From contig JAQMRL010000003.1 of NCBI GenBank assembly GCA_035578175.1, positions 56,714,672-56,778,671 of the forward strand: a DNA stretch of 64,000 bases, given 5' to 3'. Position numbers and translations under genes: made by a program. The DNA comes from Catonia carolina. Its lineage: Eukaryota > Arthropoda > Insecta > Hemiptera > Achilidae. This document shows positions 22,571-33,960 of the stretch, piece by piece (the stretch's first letter is position 1; each line of letters begins with the position of its first letter). The notes under the pieces are model-generated. The model was not told where the DNA came from. It searched no databases and was given only the letters and a program-made list of their open reading frames with translations.

Positions 22571-23451
22571 GTTATCCTATCATTTGCTTTTATTTCATAT
22601 TCATTTTAAATTTTCTCAATTATTTCATTACCATTATTGTCCACATCTTTACTGTTGTCAATTGAAATTTGTTTTACTTTCATCTGGGTACAATTATTAC
22701 TATTCACAACACTTTTTATTGTATTATCAAAAGTTACTTCATTGTCTTCTACAGTATTAGTAGTTTTACCTATATTTTCAGTACTATTTTTACTCATATC
22801 CTTATATTTTTCAAAATAATTAGCATTTCCTTTCTCTTTACTTTTATTTCTATCCTCTAAATCTTTCCTAATATCTGACCTAAACTTTTCAATTATTTTC
22901 AAACTATCTTTTTTCATCTCTTCTTTCAACTCTTTGATCTCTTTTCCCTGTTTATCTAATCTTTTACTTAAATCATTACTCAAACTATCTATGCTATAAC
23001 CCTGTCCCTTTCCCTGTTGTTTTATCAAGTCTACTAACTGTTGGAACATACTCATGTTTATAATTTCTTTACTATCACTATTATTATTGTTATTATTATT
23101 TATACTTACACCTCTCTCATCACATGATATATCTACTAAACCTGCATCCAGACCTAGATCGACGTTGTCAACAATGGCTCTGTCTTCCTCTTCATCTTCC
23201 GACGAATCGTTTGCTTCATCTTCATCATCTTCATTTTTTTTCTTTGAAGGAGTCATTTTCTTTGCAGCTGTAGAAGAAACAACCTCGAACAGAGATGTAT
23301 CTGGATTATGGCCCTCATCAATTAAAGCTTCATGAAGTCGGTCCATGAGTACTACTTTTATTCCTTTATCTTAAATTCCACGTTTTTTAAGTTCTAATTT
23401 TAGATCTGCAACATGAAGATCTTTTAATTTTTTTATATTACCTTCTGACAT
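22570..23451 (-). pseudogene. SAP-domain gag-like protein, two in-frame stops
   Basis: The ATG at 23449-23451 opens a frame with MSEGNIKKLKDLHVADLK and LELKKRGI, then a TAA (23371-23373), then DKGIKVVLMDRLHEAL. This is the helix-turn-helix pattern of a SAP DNA-binding motif (about residues 8-42). An acidic stretch (EDDEDEANDSSEDEEED), an Asn run, and a charged region likely to form a coiled coil (LSNDLSKRLDKQGKEIKEL onward) follow. A second TAA is at 22606-22608, after which the frame continues to the AAT tract. Known role of SAP motifs is chromatin or DNA binding; a role in integration or nuclear retention is my inference. Confidence 0.75.
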
Positions 23452-23528
23452 GACTTCTTTAAATTCTTGATAAATTTAAATTCTTATTTTATACTTATTA
23501 TTTTTGTAAATCCTTTTTCATGAGTTTT

Positions 23529-23546
23529 CCCCACATTAGGATGCCA
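23529..23546 (-). promoter_or_regulatory. Primer-binding-site candidate
   Basis: Three bases inside the 5' LTR the minus strand reads TGGCATCCTAATGTGGGG. A PBS normally starts TGG, complementary to a tRNA CCA end, at this distance from the LTR. Which tRNA would pair is not determined. Confidence 0.55.
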
Positions 23547-23549
23547 ATT

Positions 23550-24125
23550 TGTAGGAGAAAGAATATCATCCCCACTAGGAATTAGCCAAATTTTAAATAT
23601 TATGTATGTCCCAAGTTGTGATGATTTATACTATTTAACACAAAGTAATAGAAACACTGATTATTCTGTTATATGAATGCTCTTTTATTGATTTATTATC
23701 ATTAATTTTTTTGTATTTTAATGTATTGTTATCTAGTTGACAAATTTCATTCTTTTAAATTTATATTTTCTCAAATTGTAATACTATTTGACATATTCTA
23801 ATAGTGCACCATTTTATATTTATACGTTTTATAAAATTATTCTATGTTAATATACATTTTGTTTTAAATTATCAAAGAAATTTACTTGAGTTTAATGTAG
23901 GACTGTCTGCTTCATTGGCCCCCAGCCCCACACTGAAGAAATAATTGTTATAAAAAATCCTTCTTATTCTCAGTCGCTTAGCAACAAGACTTTTGTTTAT
24001 TAAATATGTTAATTTTTAAATATTTCTTTAATATCTAATTTCAACCAGCTGTTTTTATTTACATATCATACTTTAATATCATAACATAAACACAGTTACT
24101 TGCCAATTCATTTTGGCTTGCTACA
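23550..24125 (-). repeat. 5' LTR of the SAP-gag element
   Basis: It runs from TGTAGGAGAAAG to CTACA in plus coordinates, is 576 bp long and is the mate of 19702-20308. ACGG follows at once (24126-24129). Differences from its mate are few, so insertion was recent relative to the solo LTR at 32969. Confidence 0.92.
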
Positions 24126-24129
24126 ACGG

Positions 24130-26439
24130 TATGAACTTTTTGAATAAATTTGAAAGTCTTGACTTACTTATCACCAAAAAATTAATGTACCTATTTTCAC
24201 TAAAATATTTATTTGGACATTAAATGAAATTGCCAAAAACTAGAAAGCTAAATAAAGTTTCAAAAGCTAAGTCTCTACTGCAATAGGAAAGTAAACAAGG
24301 AAAAGGTGATTCAAATAACATATTCACTACTGAGTGTAAAGTAGTAATTCTACTTTAACTCTCTCTGATGGCTTCTAATTATAATTCTCTGGATGTCTTC
24401 TCACTGAGGATTAAAAGAAATGAGAAAGCTGGCCAAGGAACCAAGCTACTACATGTAGAACAACAAAATAAAAACTTTTTTGGCATTGACCTACGGAAGA
24501 TGTTGAAAGAGAAGTTAAGATCAATCTGAAATGAACACGTAAAATGTTAGCAACTAACCTACATATAGTACGGGAAAACACCTATGACCCGAATTCTTAT
24601 CCCGCTTGCGCGATAAAAATTTATTGAATTTATAAATACATGTATTTATAATATAAAAGACTTTGAATTTATTGAGCTGTCTAATCGTAAAAAAGTTTGT
24701 GATCTTAATTGATTCAAGAATTTAATTAATTATACTTTATTAAGTTTTGATTGGTTTTAAATAGCAATAAAATATTTAAGAAGATGAACCAATAATTTAA
24801 GAAATTATAAAATTATTTACAAAATTACTAGGAAAGGTAAAGTAGTAATTTTTCTGTGGTTCCCATCGAAGGAAGCAAGAAAGTTCCAAGAAGCCAAACG
24901 TTCTACAACATGTGCCACAAAAATAAACAACACCTACATAAGATATTCAAAACGAAATAGTGCAAAAGAAGATTAATTTGAAATGAACAGTGGAAGACTT
25001 TAACAGCCAATTTACACGTTGTAGGGACTGACACTCATGACTTACAACTAGAAATATTTGACATAGGCTAGACTAAGTGACACTTACACGACTGCTAATA
25101 GGTGACACTAAACTGCCATATATTTGCCTCGTGACGAAACATGACCCTCGTAAATTAAAGTTTTTAACAACTCATAAAATTTGCAAGACATAATTAACTC
25201 TACGAGAAACCCCTAATGAAATCCCTACACTGAGCACTACACGGAGACAATTTTACCTAGCCGGATATTACAAATATTAAATTACACTAAAATTTAATAA
25301 ATATTTAAATTTTCTAGAACAATTTAAAAAATAATTAATTTAAACTACTGTAATCAAAGTCTGTTGTAGATGATTGACATTTTTTTCTGCTAGGTTAATT
25401 TATTCTGGTCTGTAACTGGGTGGCTGGAACTTATCGTTGCTAAACTGACTATAACATAAATATTACTGAGAAACATAAATAAATATACGCAAAACTTAAT
25501 TCTAAATACCTTCTAACATGGTTTTAGCTGGTGAATTTAAAACCGCGTAAATTGTCGTAGGTTAAGTACGTACTGGAGGAGTGCACAAACAAATCTCAGA
25601 AGGGGATTAAAAATTAAAGGAAGAATGAAAGAACATTTCCGACCCGACCCGATTTAAGATGAGACTGTATGATTATTTTACTAAAAATTTAGATTTTTGG
25701 TTTTTTAATGTTTTCCAATAGTGCAGACCAGAAAACCATTAAATTACGTCAAAAAATTATTTTAATGTAAGAATTAAGTTTTTAGCAGGGTTACCCAGAA
25801 AAATTATCATGTCGCCAAGAACGAATATTTTTTATAATTTCATACTGAGCATTTTAGAGCAAAGAGAATTTTAGTTTTTTTTTTAATATCTGCGTTATTT
25901 TTTAAAATATTGACAGCTGTTGGTTGAGATTTCTAACCAACTGTTCATGGGTAATTTACTTTGTGTACACCTTGTTACTGATTTGTGCCTTTTTATTTTT
26001 GCCTGTTCTCGTAAATTTAGATTTTAAAATTTAGGTACATTTTTCTCGAAAACCATTAAACCTAGAAGATTGAAAATTTAACCACCTATTTATCTTGTAC
26101 ATGCACACATGCCCGCACTTTTATGAATTCCTCAGTTGCTCCAAAAATTAACAATATAGAAACGTCGTAGAAAAAAATTTGTAAAAGTTTTATGTTCAGT
26201 ATTTATTATTTTGTTTTCAATTTTCTGCTTCAACAGATTAAATTAAAGAAAATGTCAGTAGCTTGAGAAACTCGATAACGAATAAGTGTGTAAAAATTCA
26301 TTTCCCTATCTTTTACCAAACCTATGAAAAAGTACCTGAAAATAGCAAATTTAACACTGGCGGGATGCAAGAAGGTACAGTCTCCCGTTAAAGTTTGAAA
26401 AGATGATGCTATATTTTTTGAAACAATGTAGATTGTATT
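24130..26439. other. Spacer, no gene seen
   Basis: No frame with motifs. Two diverged segments (about 24330-24610 and 24835-25050) share pieces such as TAAAGTAGTAAT and TGAAATGAACA in the same order, which hints at an old duplicated repeat. Confidence 0.45.
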
Positions 26440-26533
26440 AACGGATGTACAATTGTATACAATTGTATTTTATACAATATTGTATACAACGTATACAATA
26501 TTGTATAAAATACAATTGTATACAACGGATGTA
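26440..26533. repeat. Perfect palindrome with 35-bp arms, flanked by direct repeats
   Basis: Arms 26453-26487 and 26491-26525 are exact reverse complements around AAC. The arms are built of GTATACAATTGTAT and TATACAATATTGTATAC. AACGGATGTA occurs as a direct repeat at 26440-26449 and 26524-26533. This is the layout of a tiny foldback insertion with a target-site duplication, but the outer two bases of the right arm overlap the repeat. Confidence 0.85.
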
Positions 26534-27461
26534 ATTTTTAATATATTGTAATTTTTGTAAAATAATATTTTAACACAGAATTTTGTTTTTGTAGTAATAA
26601 AATATTTTAAATTGTTTCAGTTTGCAACACCAGTCAATTTTCAGGTCCGTCATTTGACTACTAGAAAAATGATAGTGGTGACAATATATGGTCACTATAA
26701 AGTAACGATGCAGAACCAGGTGTCTGCAGTTTTATTGCACATCAGCTTGTCCTCAAGAAACTGTCTTAGGAAAATCCCATAAAACACACATGTGTCTTCC
26801 CGTTTAAGACAATAAAATGTTGGAATAAATTGAATAGTATATTAAATATTAAATTTGATCAAGAGAATTTTATTAAGATTTAATTCATTTAAAAAATTAC
26901 CTTGTTACGGTATGTTGTTTATATTGTGGTAGTGTACAATATTTTACTAAATGTAAGCTCCTTAACCCAGAATGAAAATATCTGAAAATAAAACTTGAAT
27001 ATAAAGCCACATTAACAAGAAAACATTTTTTCCTACAAGTTAAAGGGTATTAAAAGAATTTATCACAGAAATTCTTTCTTGTACGAAATTGTTTTTATGG
27101 TATTTTTATACCATTATATTCAAGTAAATTCCTACAAAATGTCATAAGACAGTGTAAAATAAATCTGCTTATTTCTCTGAATTATCACTATTATTTTACA
27201 AAAAGATGGTTTTGGTAAAATATTTTAAAAGTACTGTATTGGTCTTATTCTTAGTCTTGTTTTTATTTTTTAAGGTAATATAAATATTTTATATTTTGTT
27301 TCTTAAATTGTAAATGTGATGTTCAGTATTTTAATCCATTTATATTTTTTTGCGTCAATTACTTCCACTATGCTCTAAAATGTTACAAAAAATCGTGTAC
27401 GGACTAGTAATGAGAAATAAAGCTAATTTTTGATGACGTTTTACTACGGATAACAAACAGC
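26534..27461. other. AT-rich spacer, no gene seen
   Basis: Nothing recognisable on either strand. Confidence 0.55.
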
Positions 27462-28175
27462 CTGCTCGATAACAGGATTCTATAACCTGTTATTAAAATA
27501 ATACTGTCAATGTCCAGCCTACAATACAATGTAGTAATAGGTAATAGCACGACCATGAGGACAAAAGTGAACTAAATTATTCATTTACAGGATTTTTTTT
27601 GTACAAACGTTATTGGGTTCTTTAATGGTACACAAAATGGTAGTCAAAACAAACCGTCCGGTGGTGACATCAGGCGACAATAATTTGAGACTTGCTGTAA
27701 TCCTGCCGTCGCTTTTTTTGGAGGCATAGCTGCTGCTTCTCGGCTCAGTGTACAATAAATATAGTAACTATATTGCTTTGCTGTGTGCCCGTAAAAGATT
27801 CAGCGTGACTGGCCACCCTTGTGTTCGGGAAAAATTGTGTTTGGTTTGACGAGTTGTATTTAGTTACAGGAAATAGTGCTGCTGGTCTTAACTTTGTGTT
27901 TCTAAGAGATTCAGTGAGAATTTTCACCGTTGTATTTGTATTGATAATAACAGTATTGTAACGTAGTTAAAACTAAAAGTAGTGTTATTAGACGAAAAGG
28001 TTTTTGATAACTTCATTTAGTTTTAACGGTCTTATGCTGTTATAAAAGTCAGACAAGCGTTATTCGTACATCAGTTTATTTAACGGCTTTGAATCACGGT
28101 GTTATAAAGTAACAGCTAACAGGGTGTTATTAAAATAACAGGGTGTTTTTAGTAACCTGTTATCACGACAACTGG
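27462..28175. repeat. Possible inverted-repeat element
   Basis: Left end region has CGATAACAGGATTCTATAACC and CCTGTTATTAAAATAA; the right end, read on the other strand, has GTGATAACAGGTTACTAAA and CCTGTTATTTTAATAAC. The two ends thus match in inverted orientation, and each also contains an internal TAACAGG...CCTGTTA pair. The interior is GC-richer than the surroundings but has no recognisable frame (the 60-codon minus frame at 27745-27927 has none). Exact ends and a target duplication were not found. Confidence 0.4.
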
Positions 28176-30419
28176 CTCAATCCAGTAACCCTGTTATTAA
28201 TCCTATTATGTTAAATAACGCCCGTTACTAATACAAACGGCTTTTTAACTATTCTTTGTCAGCAAGTCATTCCTGATCATGAATTTGTCTTTTGCTGAAA
28301 TCATTCCACAATTCACCACAGTTCCACCGTATTACTGATTTTAAGCATTACTGGTTTTAAGAAAGGAAATCGTACTCAGGTGGAGTTTTTGTTATGACAG
28401 TCAGACTTTTTAAATAGGTCATGACAGCATTTTTTGTGAAATTAAAATCTTCTATTACCATCTACTTATTACCTTGATATTAAATACTTTTCTTCGCATT
28501 GCTTCTTTTCTGTAAAGTAAGGTGGCTCTATCCTCATGTCAGCCCGTAACAGCAGGAGTTTCACAAGGAGCAGTTTCGTCACTCTTTTGTACTCCATCTA
28601 CTTATCCAAATTTCATGCCATATAGTACACTATAAATGTTACAATTGCTGATAGCAATATTAGATAGCGAAACCAGCTGACAAAATATAACACATAATCT
28701 TCAACACTTCTTGAAAATACTACCACATTTTTAACAAGGAAGACTGAACCTAATAATCTGATGACGGTTTATAGAAAATTTATCTAATAGAATAAAAATT
28801 TTAAATAATTTCCTGTTTTTTTACTATGTTAATAAAGAATACTTTCATAAATGAAACTTGTGAATAATCAATAATAATTTGGATTCAAATTTAATTTGAA
28901 CTTATGTTCATTGGAACGGTCTTTTTATTATTACTCAAAGCACTGTAGCCTATGCCACAAGAAATAATTTTAATTTTAATATATATTTATGTCAAGTAGG
29001 GTACTTATCAGTTGTATACTTGTCTTTTTTTACGACTTAATAACGATAGGATAAATATTTTCCCATAACAGGCAGGTGGAGAATCAAATTATTTGCAATC
29101 AATTCGCTAGTTCCAGGGGTACAAAAAAATAGTTGTGTTTCTTATCACATGGTCAGGCAATTATATGACTAAAGCGTTTAAGAACAGAAGAGGTAGAGGT
29201 GTAAAAGACACTAGTCAGAGTTATCTCCTCTGAGAGTAATGAATTTCATTATTATAGTAATTTATTAAAGACTTTTGTCAACGTAGAAAACGACTTAATC
29301 AAATTTTATGGTTGTGCTGATTACGCTGTTGAATACAAATTAAAGAAATTGTCATTTTACTTTAATTACTGGAAGGTCAATCATTTTACAGTTCGGTTTT
29401 TAAGGAGTATTCTTCGGGCATTATCAGCTTGTTTTAACTTCATATTTATGTAATTAGGTACTTTTATAAATATATAATGAATAAACATAAGTGAATTCTT
29501 TCATGAACTAACTTATGTATGAATAAATATGAAATATTAAGAGTTCAAAAATTAAATAAAACAGCATCTGCACTTTAATTTTAGTTTATAGCAACTATTT
29601 CACCTGAACTTTAAATGGAACAAAAATTAAATATGTTTTCTGAAACGTTTTACAGAAGGGATAAACAAACATCTAATCAAACTTTTATAATATATTATCA
29701 TTGTTTCTGTGTAAAACATCCATAGCTTTAAAAATAAAAATTTAGAATACTTTGCTTTGAGATAATGCTCTGAAAATATTATTAACCGTCGAACAAGTTT
29801 GCAACGGACTTTAAAATATTCTAATTGTGAAACTTCAAACAGTTATTTTTTATAACGTTTATTTAGTTAGTTTTATATTACGTAACTTAAGTTACAGTTA
29901 TTTGTTGAACTACTGTTTTACATACAAGTTGTAAATGGATTCTGCAAACAATCCTTTCTACTTGCCTAATAAGCGGACAATAACGACTGTAAGTGATAAA
30001 ATGTTTCGTTTATAATTTTGTTTTAATTTAAAATAATGCAACTACCTTTTTTATTCGTTTAACTATTCAATACCTCATATACTAGTAGGTTCTTAGTCGG
30101 GTTGATATGTAAAACTGTAATTTTAAGGAACGTGTGAAAATCTTCTAAAAACAAGTTTCATTTTAATAAAAGAAAATTTACGTGGGATGAACTTTCAAAT
30201 TTTCAAAGAATTTTAAAATTTTGTTGAAAATCATATGGACTTTACATAGCTTACCAAAATCAAGTTAAATAGTTCTTTTTTCACCTGATAGTAAGAAATA
30301 TCATTTTAAGGATTTTAAGAGAAGTAGATAAAAAATGGTTTCAGTGTTTCGGAGCCATGACCTGATGTTGGACACCAAATTACGGTTCCTCAGATAATAT
30401 GTGTTCTCTATTCATCTGT
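28176..30419. other. AT-rich spacer, no gene seen
   Basis: No supportable feature. Confidence 0.55.
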
Positions 30420-30584
30420 AGGTTGTTGAAACGTGGACCTTGAACAGGGTGACTGCACACCGGCTTCAGGCTTTTTAACTGTGTAGGAGAATATTGAGAA
30501 TTTTGTGGACACAGAAAGTCACTAATGTTGAAGTTTTGTTGAGAATGAAGAAGGATCTGGAATTGGTCAACATTGTTAAATACC

Positions 30585-30617
<33 letters not shown>

Positions 30618-31021
30618 GTTTAACGTCCGACTGTTCTGCAGTTACTGCTAATGCAGACGGTGAAGGATGAAATGATTTTTTGTAACGTATGAAAATATGC
30701 CGTGCCTGAGTGGGATTCGAACCCAGGACCGCATGATGAGAGGCGAGCACGTTACCAACTGCGCCAATGCCGTAAATACCGTAAGCTGCAGTACTTTGGT
30801 CATATAATGAGAAATTAAAAAAAAGTATGACCTACTGCAGTGCATTTTGCAGGGAAAGATAGAGGGAAAGAGGAATCCTGGTAGAAGAAGAATCTCCTGG
30901 CTCGCCAATTTGAGGACCTGGTTCGGTAAGAGCTCCATGGAATTATTCCAAGTTGCGGCTAATTAAGTAATAATAGCCATGATGATTGCCAACATCCGAA
31001 CCGGATAGGCACGACAAGAAG
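30420..31021 (+). pseudogene. LINE ORF2 C-terminal remnant, split by a SINE
   Basis: Plus frames give ETWTLNRVTAHRLQAF, RRILRILWTQKVTNVEVL and LELVNIVKYR, then after the SINE KLQYFGHIMRN, LQCILQGKIEGKR, NPGRRRISWLANLRTWFG and IIAMMIANIRTG, and an AAGAAGAAGAAG tail. This block order (YFGH.MR, GKIEGKRG.GR, SWL.NLR.W.G) is familiar from the ends of insect LINE ORF2 proteins. Several stops are present. The remnant at 58918-59182 belongs to the same kind. Confidence 0.8.
30587..30772 (-). repeat. tRNA-derived SINE-A inserted in a LINE remnant
   Basis: The minus-strand head GGCATTGGCGCAGTTGGTAA and B box GGTTCGAATCCCA are followed by the CAGGCACGGCATATTTTCAT body and poly-A (poly-T at 30587-30616). 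The target duplication TAAATACCGT is at 30577-30586 and 30773-30782. It cuts the LINE remnant between VNIVKYR and KLQYFGH and so dates after that LINE. Confidence 0.92.
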
Positions 31022-31207
31022 AAGAAGAAGATAAAAATTTCATTTTTGGAATTAGCTAGTTTTAAATAAGTAAATCTCTTGTCCAGGAGCGTACGCATTT
31101 ACTGAGTGGTTGTCGGGCGGTATATTGGAGGTTGTATAACCAACTCTTTAGTGAAAATATTTAAAGTTCTGTTTGGTAGTTTCTGATACGTATGACGTAT
31201 CTTTTCC

Positions 31208-32085
31208 TTCTTCTTACTATCAAGGATTAGGCCTATTCTGAACTCACGAACAATCCTGTACTTCTACAGAAACACGAAACATTCAAACCCATACGTCTCG
31301 ACTACTGCCACCTTCTTCGAGGTCTTCCCACCTCCCTTCTTCCAACTGGAACATATTCCGTCACTTTTAAAGTTATTCTGTTCTCTAGCATCCGTTCCAA
31401 TTGTTGCTTCCATTGATTCCGGTACTCCTCCACTTTTTCATTTAAGCAAAATACACCCAACTCAGATCTAATTTCGCCGTTATGTATTAGATCCAGCCTC
31501 GAACAGCCCTTCACTCGTCTTAGAAACGTCATTTCAGCTGCTTGGATCCTATTTCCTTGGCGTTTCGAGGTAACCCATGATTCACTTTCATAAAGAAGGA
31601 CTGGGGCTGCCATTACCTTGTAGAACTTCACTACTGTCCCTGTTCTAGCTCTATTACTCAGTGTCCTGTTAATGGTACCACAAATAGCTTGAAATTTATT
31701 TATTTTATTTTCGACATCCAAGTCCTTATTAAAACTTAGATTGCAGCCCAAATAGTTGTAGTGAGACTCTTGATCTAATACTATATTGTCTAAAACAATC
31801 TTCGAACGAGTGGGATACTTCCCTGGAATGCCATAACATTTGATTACCAACCGAAACTCGTAAATTATACTTTTTACATAAATAATTTAAAATATAAACT
31901 GCTCTTTGAAGCTTATATTCACATTCCTATATGATCCACATGTCATCCGCAAATAGCAATGCATTGAGGTAATCGTCAGTACTTATTCTAACCCCAGGAC
32001 TAACCACACTTTCCCACTTTATAAAAACATAGTCAATATATATATATTATATTAAATAAAGTAGGTGACACACTGCACCCTTATA
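31208..32085 (-). pseudogene. LINE reverse transcriptase remnant (palm to C-terminus)
   Basis: Minus strand: RGCSVSPTLFNI (motif B, near 32070), LNALLFADDMWII (motif C, about 31935-31960, catalytic DD kept), then a long open frame 31302-31850 with GKYPTRSKIVLDN, YNYLGCNLSFNKD, APVLLYESESW, AEMTFLRRVKGC and YVPVGRREVGRPRRRW. The 3' flank has CTATCAAGGATTAGG, recurring in the remnant at 53.2 kb. A frame break lies between 31850 and 31935 and no N-terminal part or endonuclease remains. It faces the remnant at 30420-31021 tail to tail. Confidence 0.82.
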
Positions 32086-32248
32086 CGTATGACGTATAAA
32101 GATGTAAACGTAACGTCTTGGTAATCATACATAGAGAAGGCTTTGTAGCTTATAATGCTTAGATATTCCAATTTTAAAGTCATTGGATCTTCTACCAAAT
32201 AATTTAAATTTTATTTTGATATTTTTTAAACTTAACTGTAAAGAATAA

Positions 32249-32425
32249 TTTCTTGTTTTTTTTTTGTTTTAACGTCCGACTGTTCTGAAATCACTGCTAA
32301 TGCAGACGGTGAATGATGAAATGATTTTTTGTAACATATGAAAATATGCCGTGCCTGAATGGGATTCGAACCCACGACCGTATGATGATAGGCGAGCACG
32401 TTACCAACTACGCCAATGCGGCTGG
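32249..32425 (-). repeat. tRNA-derived SINE-A
   Basis: Head GCCGCATTGGCGTAGTTGG and B box GGTTCGAATCCCA on the minus strand, with poly-A as poly-T near 32256. CTGTAAAGAATAA (32236-32248) and CTGTAAATAATAA (32426-32438) form the target duplication with one mismatch. Confidence 0.88.
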
Positions 32426-32466
32426 CTGTAAATAATAAGCTGTAACACTTGCACATAGCCAAAATT

Positions 32467-32560
32467 TTGGTTTGGGGGCTGAGAAAAACCTTTTTTTACT
32501 TTACGTCCGTATCTCATGCACATTAAGGCATGAGTGAGGGTGATAGAGCTGTGTTAATGA
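32467..32560 (+). repeat. Fragment of the hAT-like MITE
   Basis: TTTGGTTTGGGGGCTGAG, a T run, TTACGTCCGTATCTC and GCACATTA line up in order with 33985-34050 of the element at 33961-34208. The terminal repeats are not preserved. Confidence 0.5.
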
Positions 32561-32968
32561 GCTGTGCTTTCTTTGTTCATGATTCATTAGCTAGGTATCT
32601 ATACCTCAATTTAAAATAAAAAAATCCAAAGCATAGATGAAATAGGAGTAGCTTAATTTATATTCTACGCCTATAAAATGGTTCTTATCAAAAATTGACA
32701 GTTAAAAACCGTAGAATAGTATCAACCCTTAGATTCTGGCAGGCATTCACTGAATTGGAAGCTAACAACAGAAAAAGAAGTTAACTGGCAGCTCATCGTC
32801 AGCAGGTTTGTTGAGATGAATACATCGTGAAATGTAATGGGTCTAATAATCCTTATCATAGCAATAATGTGTACACAGTTTTGTGTAATTTTTGTGATAA
32901 ATATATAGGCTACCTGCTTGTAACTTATTGACATAAGATTTAGTGCTACTGTGATTCGTAAGTACTAT

Positions 32969-33836
32969 TGTAATAAAACGATTTAATCCCCACAAGGGTA
33001 TGACAAATTTGTTATGGATTTATATTTTCCCCACGAGGGATTATCCAATTTGCTATATAATTAATTAATATTGTATTCTTTATTGGTGTTGTACCAGCTT
33101 TCAAGTTTGATTTTATTATTTTTCCATTTTACCTTGCCACCTATTTCATTCAATAAAACATTATTCACATTAATACATTATGATTTTTATTCAATTAATA
33201 TATTTTCATAATTACAATCACAAGTTTCATTGTTTAAATGCAATTCTAAAATAATACTTCTGTTCTTAATACTGTTAAATCAACTTACTGGTTTTATTTG
33301 ATTTGAATGTTAAAAAATCTAACAACAACAATTTATATGTATTAACATTTAACGTCCTTCTTATATAACTATGTATTTTTCAACTTTAAGTAAATTCTCT
33401 TCTAATATTAATATATTTTTTAGAACGAATGTGGGACCTACTCGCTTGCTTGATATTCAGCCCCACACTCCCATAAAATTTCACAAATCTTTAGTTTATT
33501 TATGCATGTTCACATATCATTTATATTATTGTAGTATTATTATATCATTGTAATATTATTTATATATTATAATTATTAATAAACGAAGTGATTGAGTTTA
33601 ATGTACGAATGGGACGGACGTTCTAATAAAGCATGTTGTTAGATTGAGCCTCTTCGTCCCATTAAAATAATTTACAATAATATTTCTTCTTCTTAGTTGC
33701 TTAGTAACCATATTTTGTTTATGAAAATTAAATACTTTTTAAATATTTTATTTTAATCAGCTGGAGTTATTTATATTTATTTCAATAGACTCAAATATAA
33801 ACAAGTCCAGATGTCCATTAAATTTGTCTCATTACA
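32969..33836 (-). mobile_element. Solo LTR of the SAP-gag family
   Basis: Begins TGTAATAAAACG and ends CATTACA in plus coordinates, flanked by CTAT on both sides (32965-32968, 33837-33840). Similarity to the LTRs at 19702 and 23550 is clear at the start (ATCCCCACTAGG against ATCCCCACAAGG), at CAGCCCCACACT, and near the end (TTGCTTAGTAACCATATTTT against CGCTTAGCAACAAGACTTTT, then AATCAGCTG against AACCAGCTG). At about 868 bp it is longer, partly through a tandem copy of the CCCCAC-AGGG block. The gag frame direction is inferred from the full element. Confidence 0.8.
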
Positions 33837-33960
33837 CTATGTCTCTTGCCGAAAACTACGAGCTTAGTTACTACGAAACTCGTAGCTTAGTTACTTTTTG
33901 ATATTTTTTCAGTACAGATTAGTGTTGGTTTCACTTACCTTAACTCTGGTTGCATGTGCT

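Larger units (their letters stand above)
19702..24125 (-). mobile_element. SAP-gag LTR element with nested LINE
   Basis: Two long direct repeats (607 and 576 bp) begin TGTAG and end CTACA and are flanked by the 4-bp duplication ACGG (19698-19701, 24126-24129). A primer-binding-site candidate lies next to the right LTR and the gag-like gene is on the minus strand, so the right LTR is the 5' one. No protease, reverse transcriptase of LTR type, RNase H or integrase was found. Without the nested LINE the internal region is only about 1.65 kb. The copy is therefore non-autonomous, either by internal deletion or by nature. The clade is not determined. Confidence 0.85.

Noticed and set aside
23054..23335. 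Plus-strand frame with Leu and Ser runs
   Set aside because: It is the antisense shadow of the acidic and Asn-rich part of the SAP-gag gene.
24330..25090. Tandem pair of a decayed repeat
   Set aside because: Shared blocks are short and scattered; by eye it is not clearly above chance in AT-rich DNA.
30475..30750. Open frame with a poly-Lys tract on the minus strand
   Set aside because: It is the SINE-A and its poly-A tail read through by chance; similar frames appear at 32232-32462.
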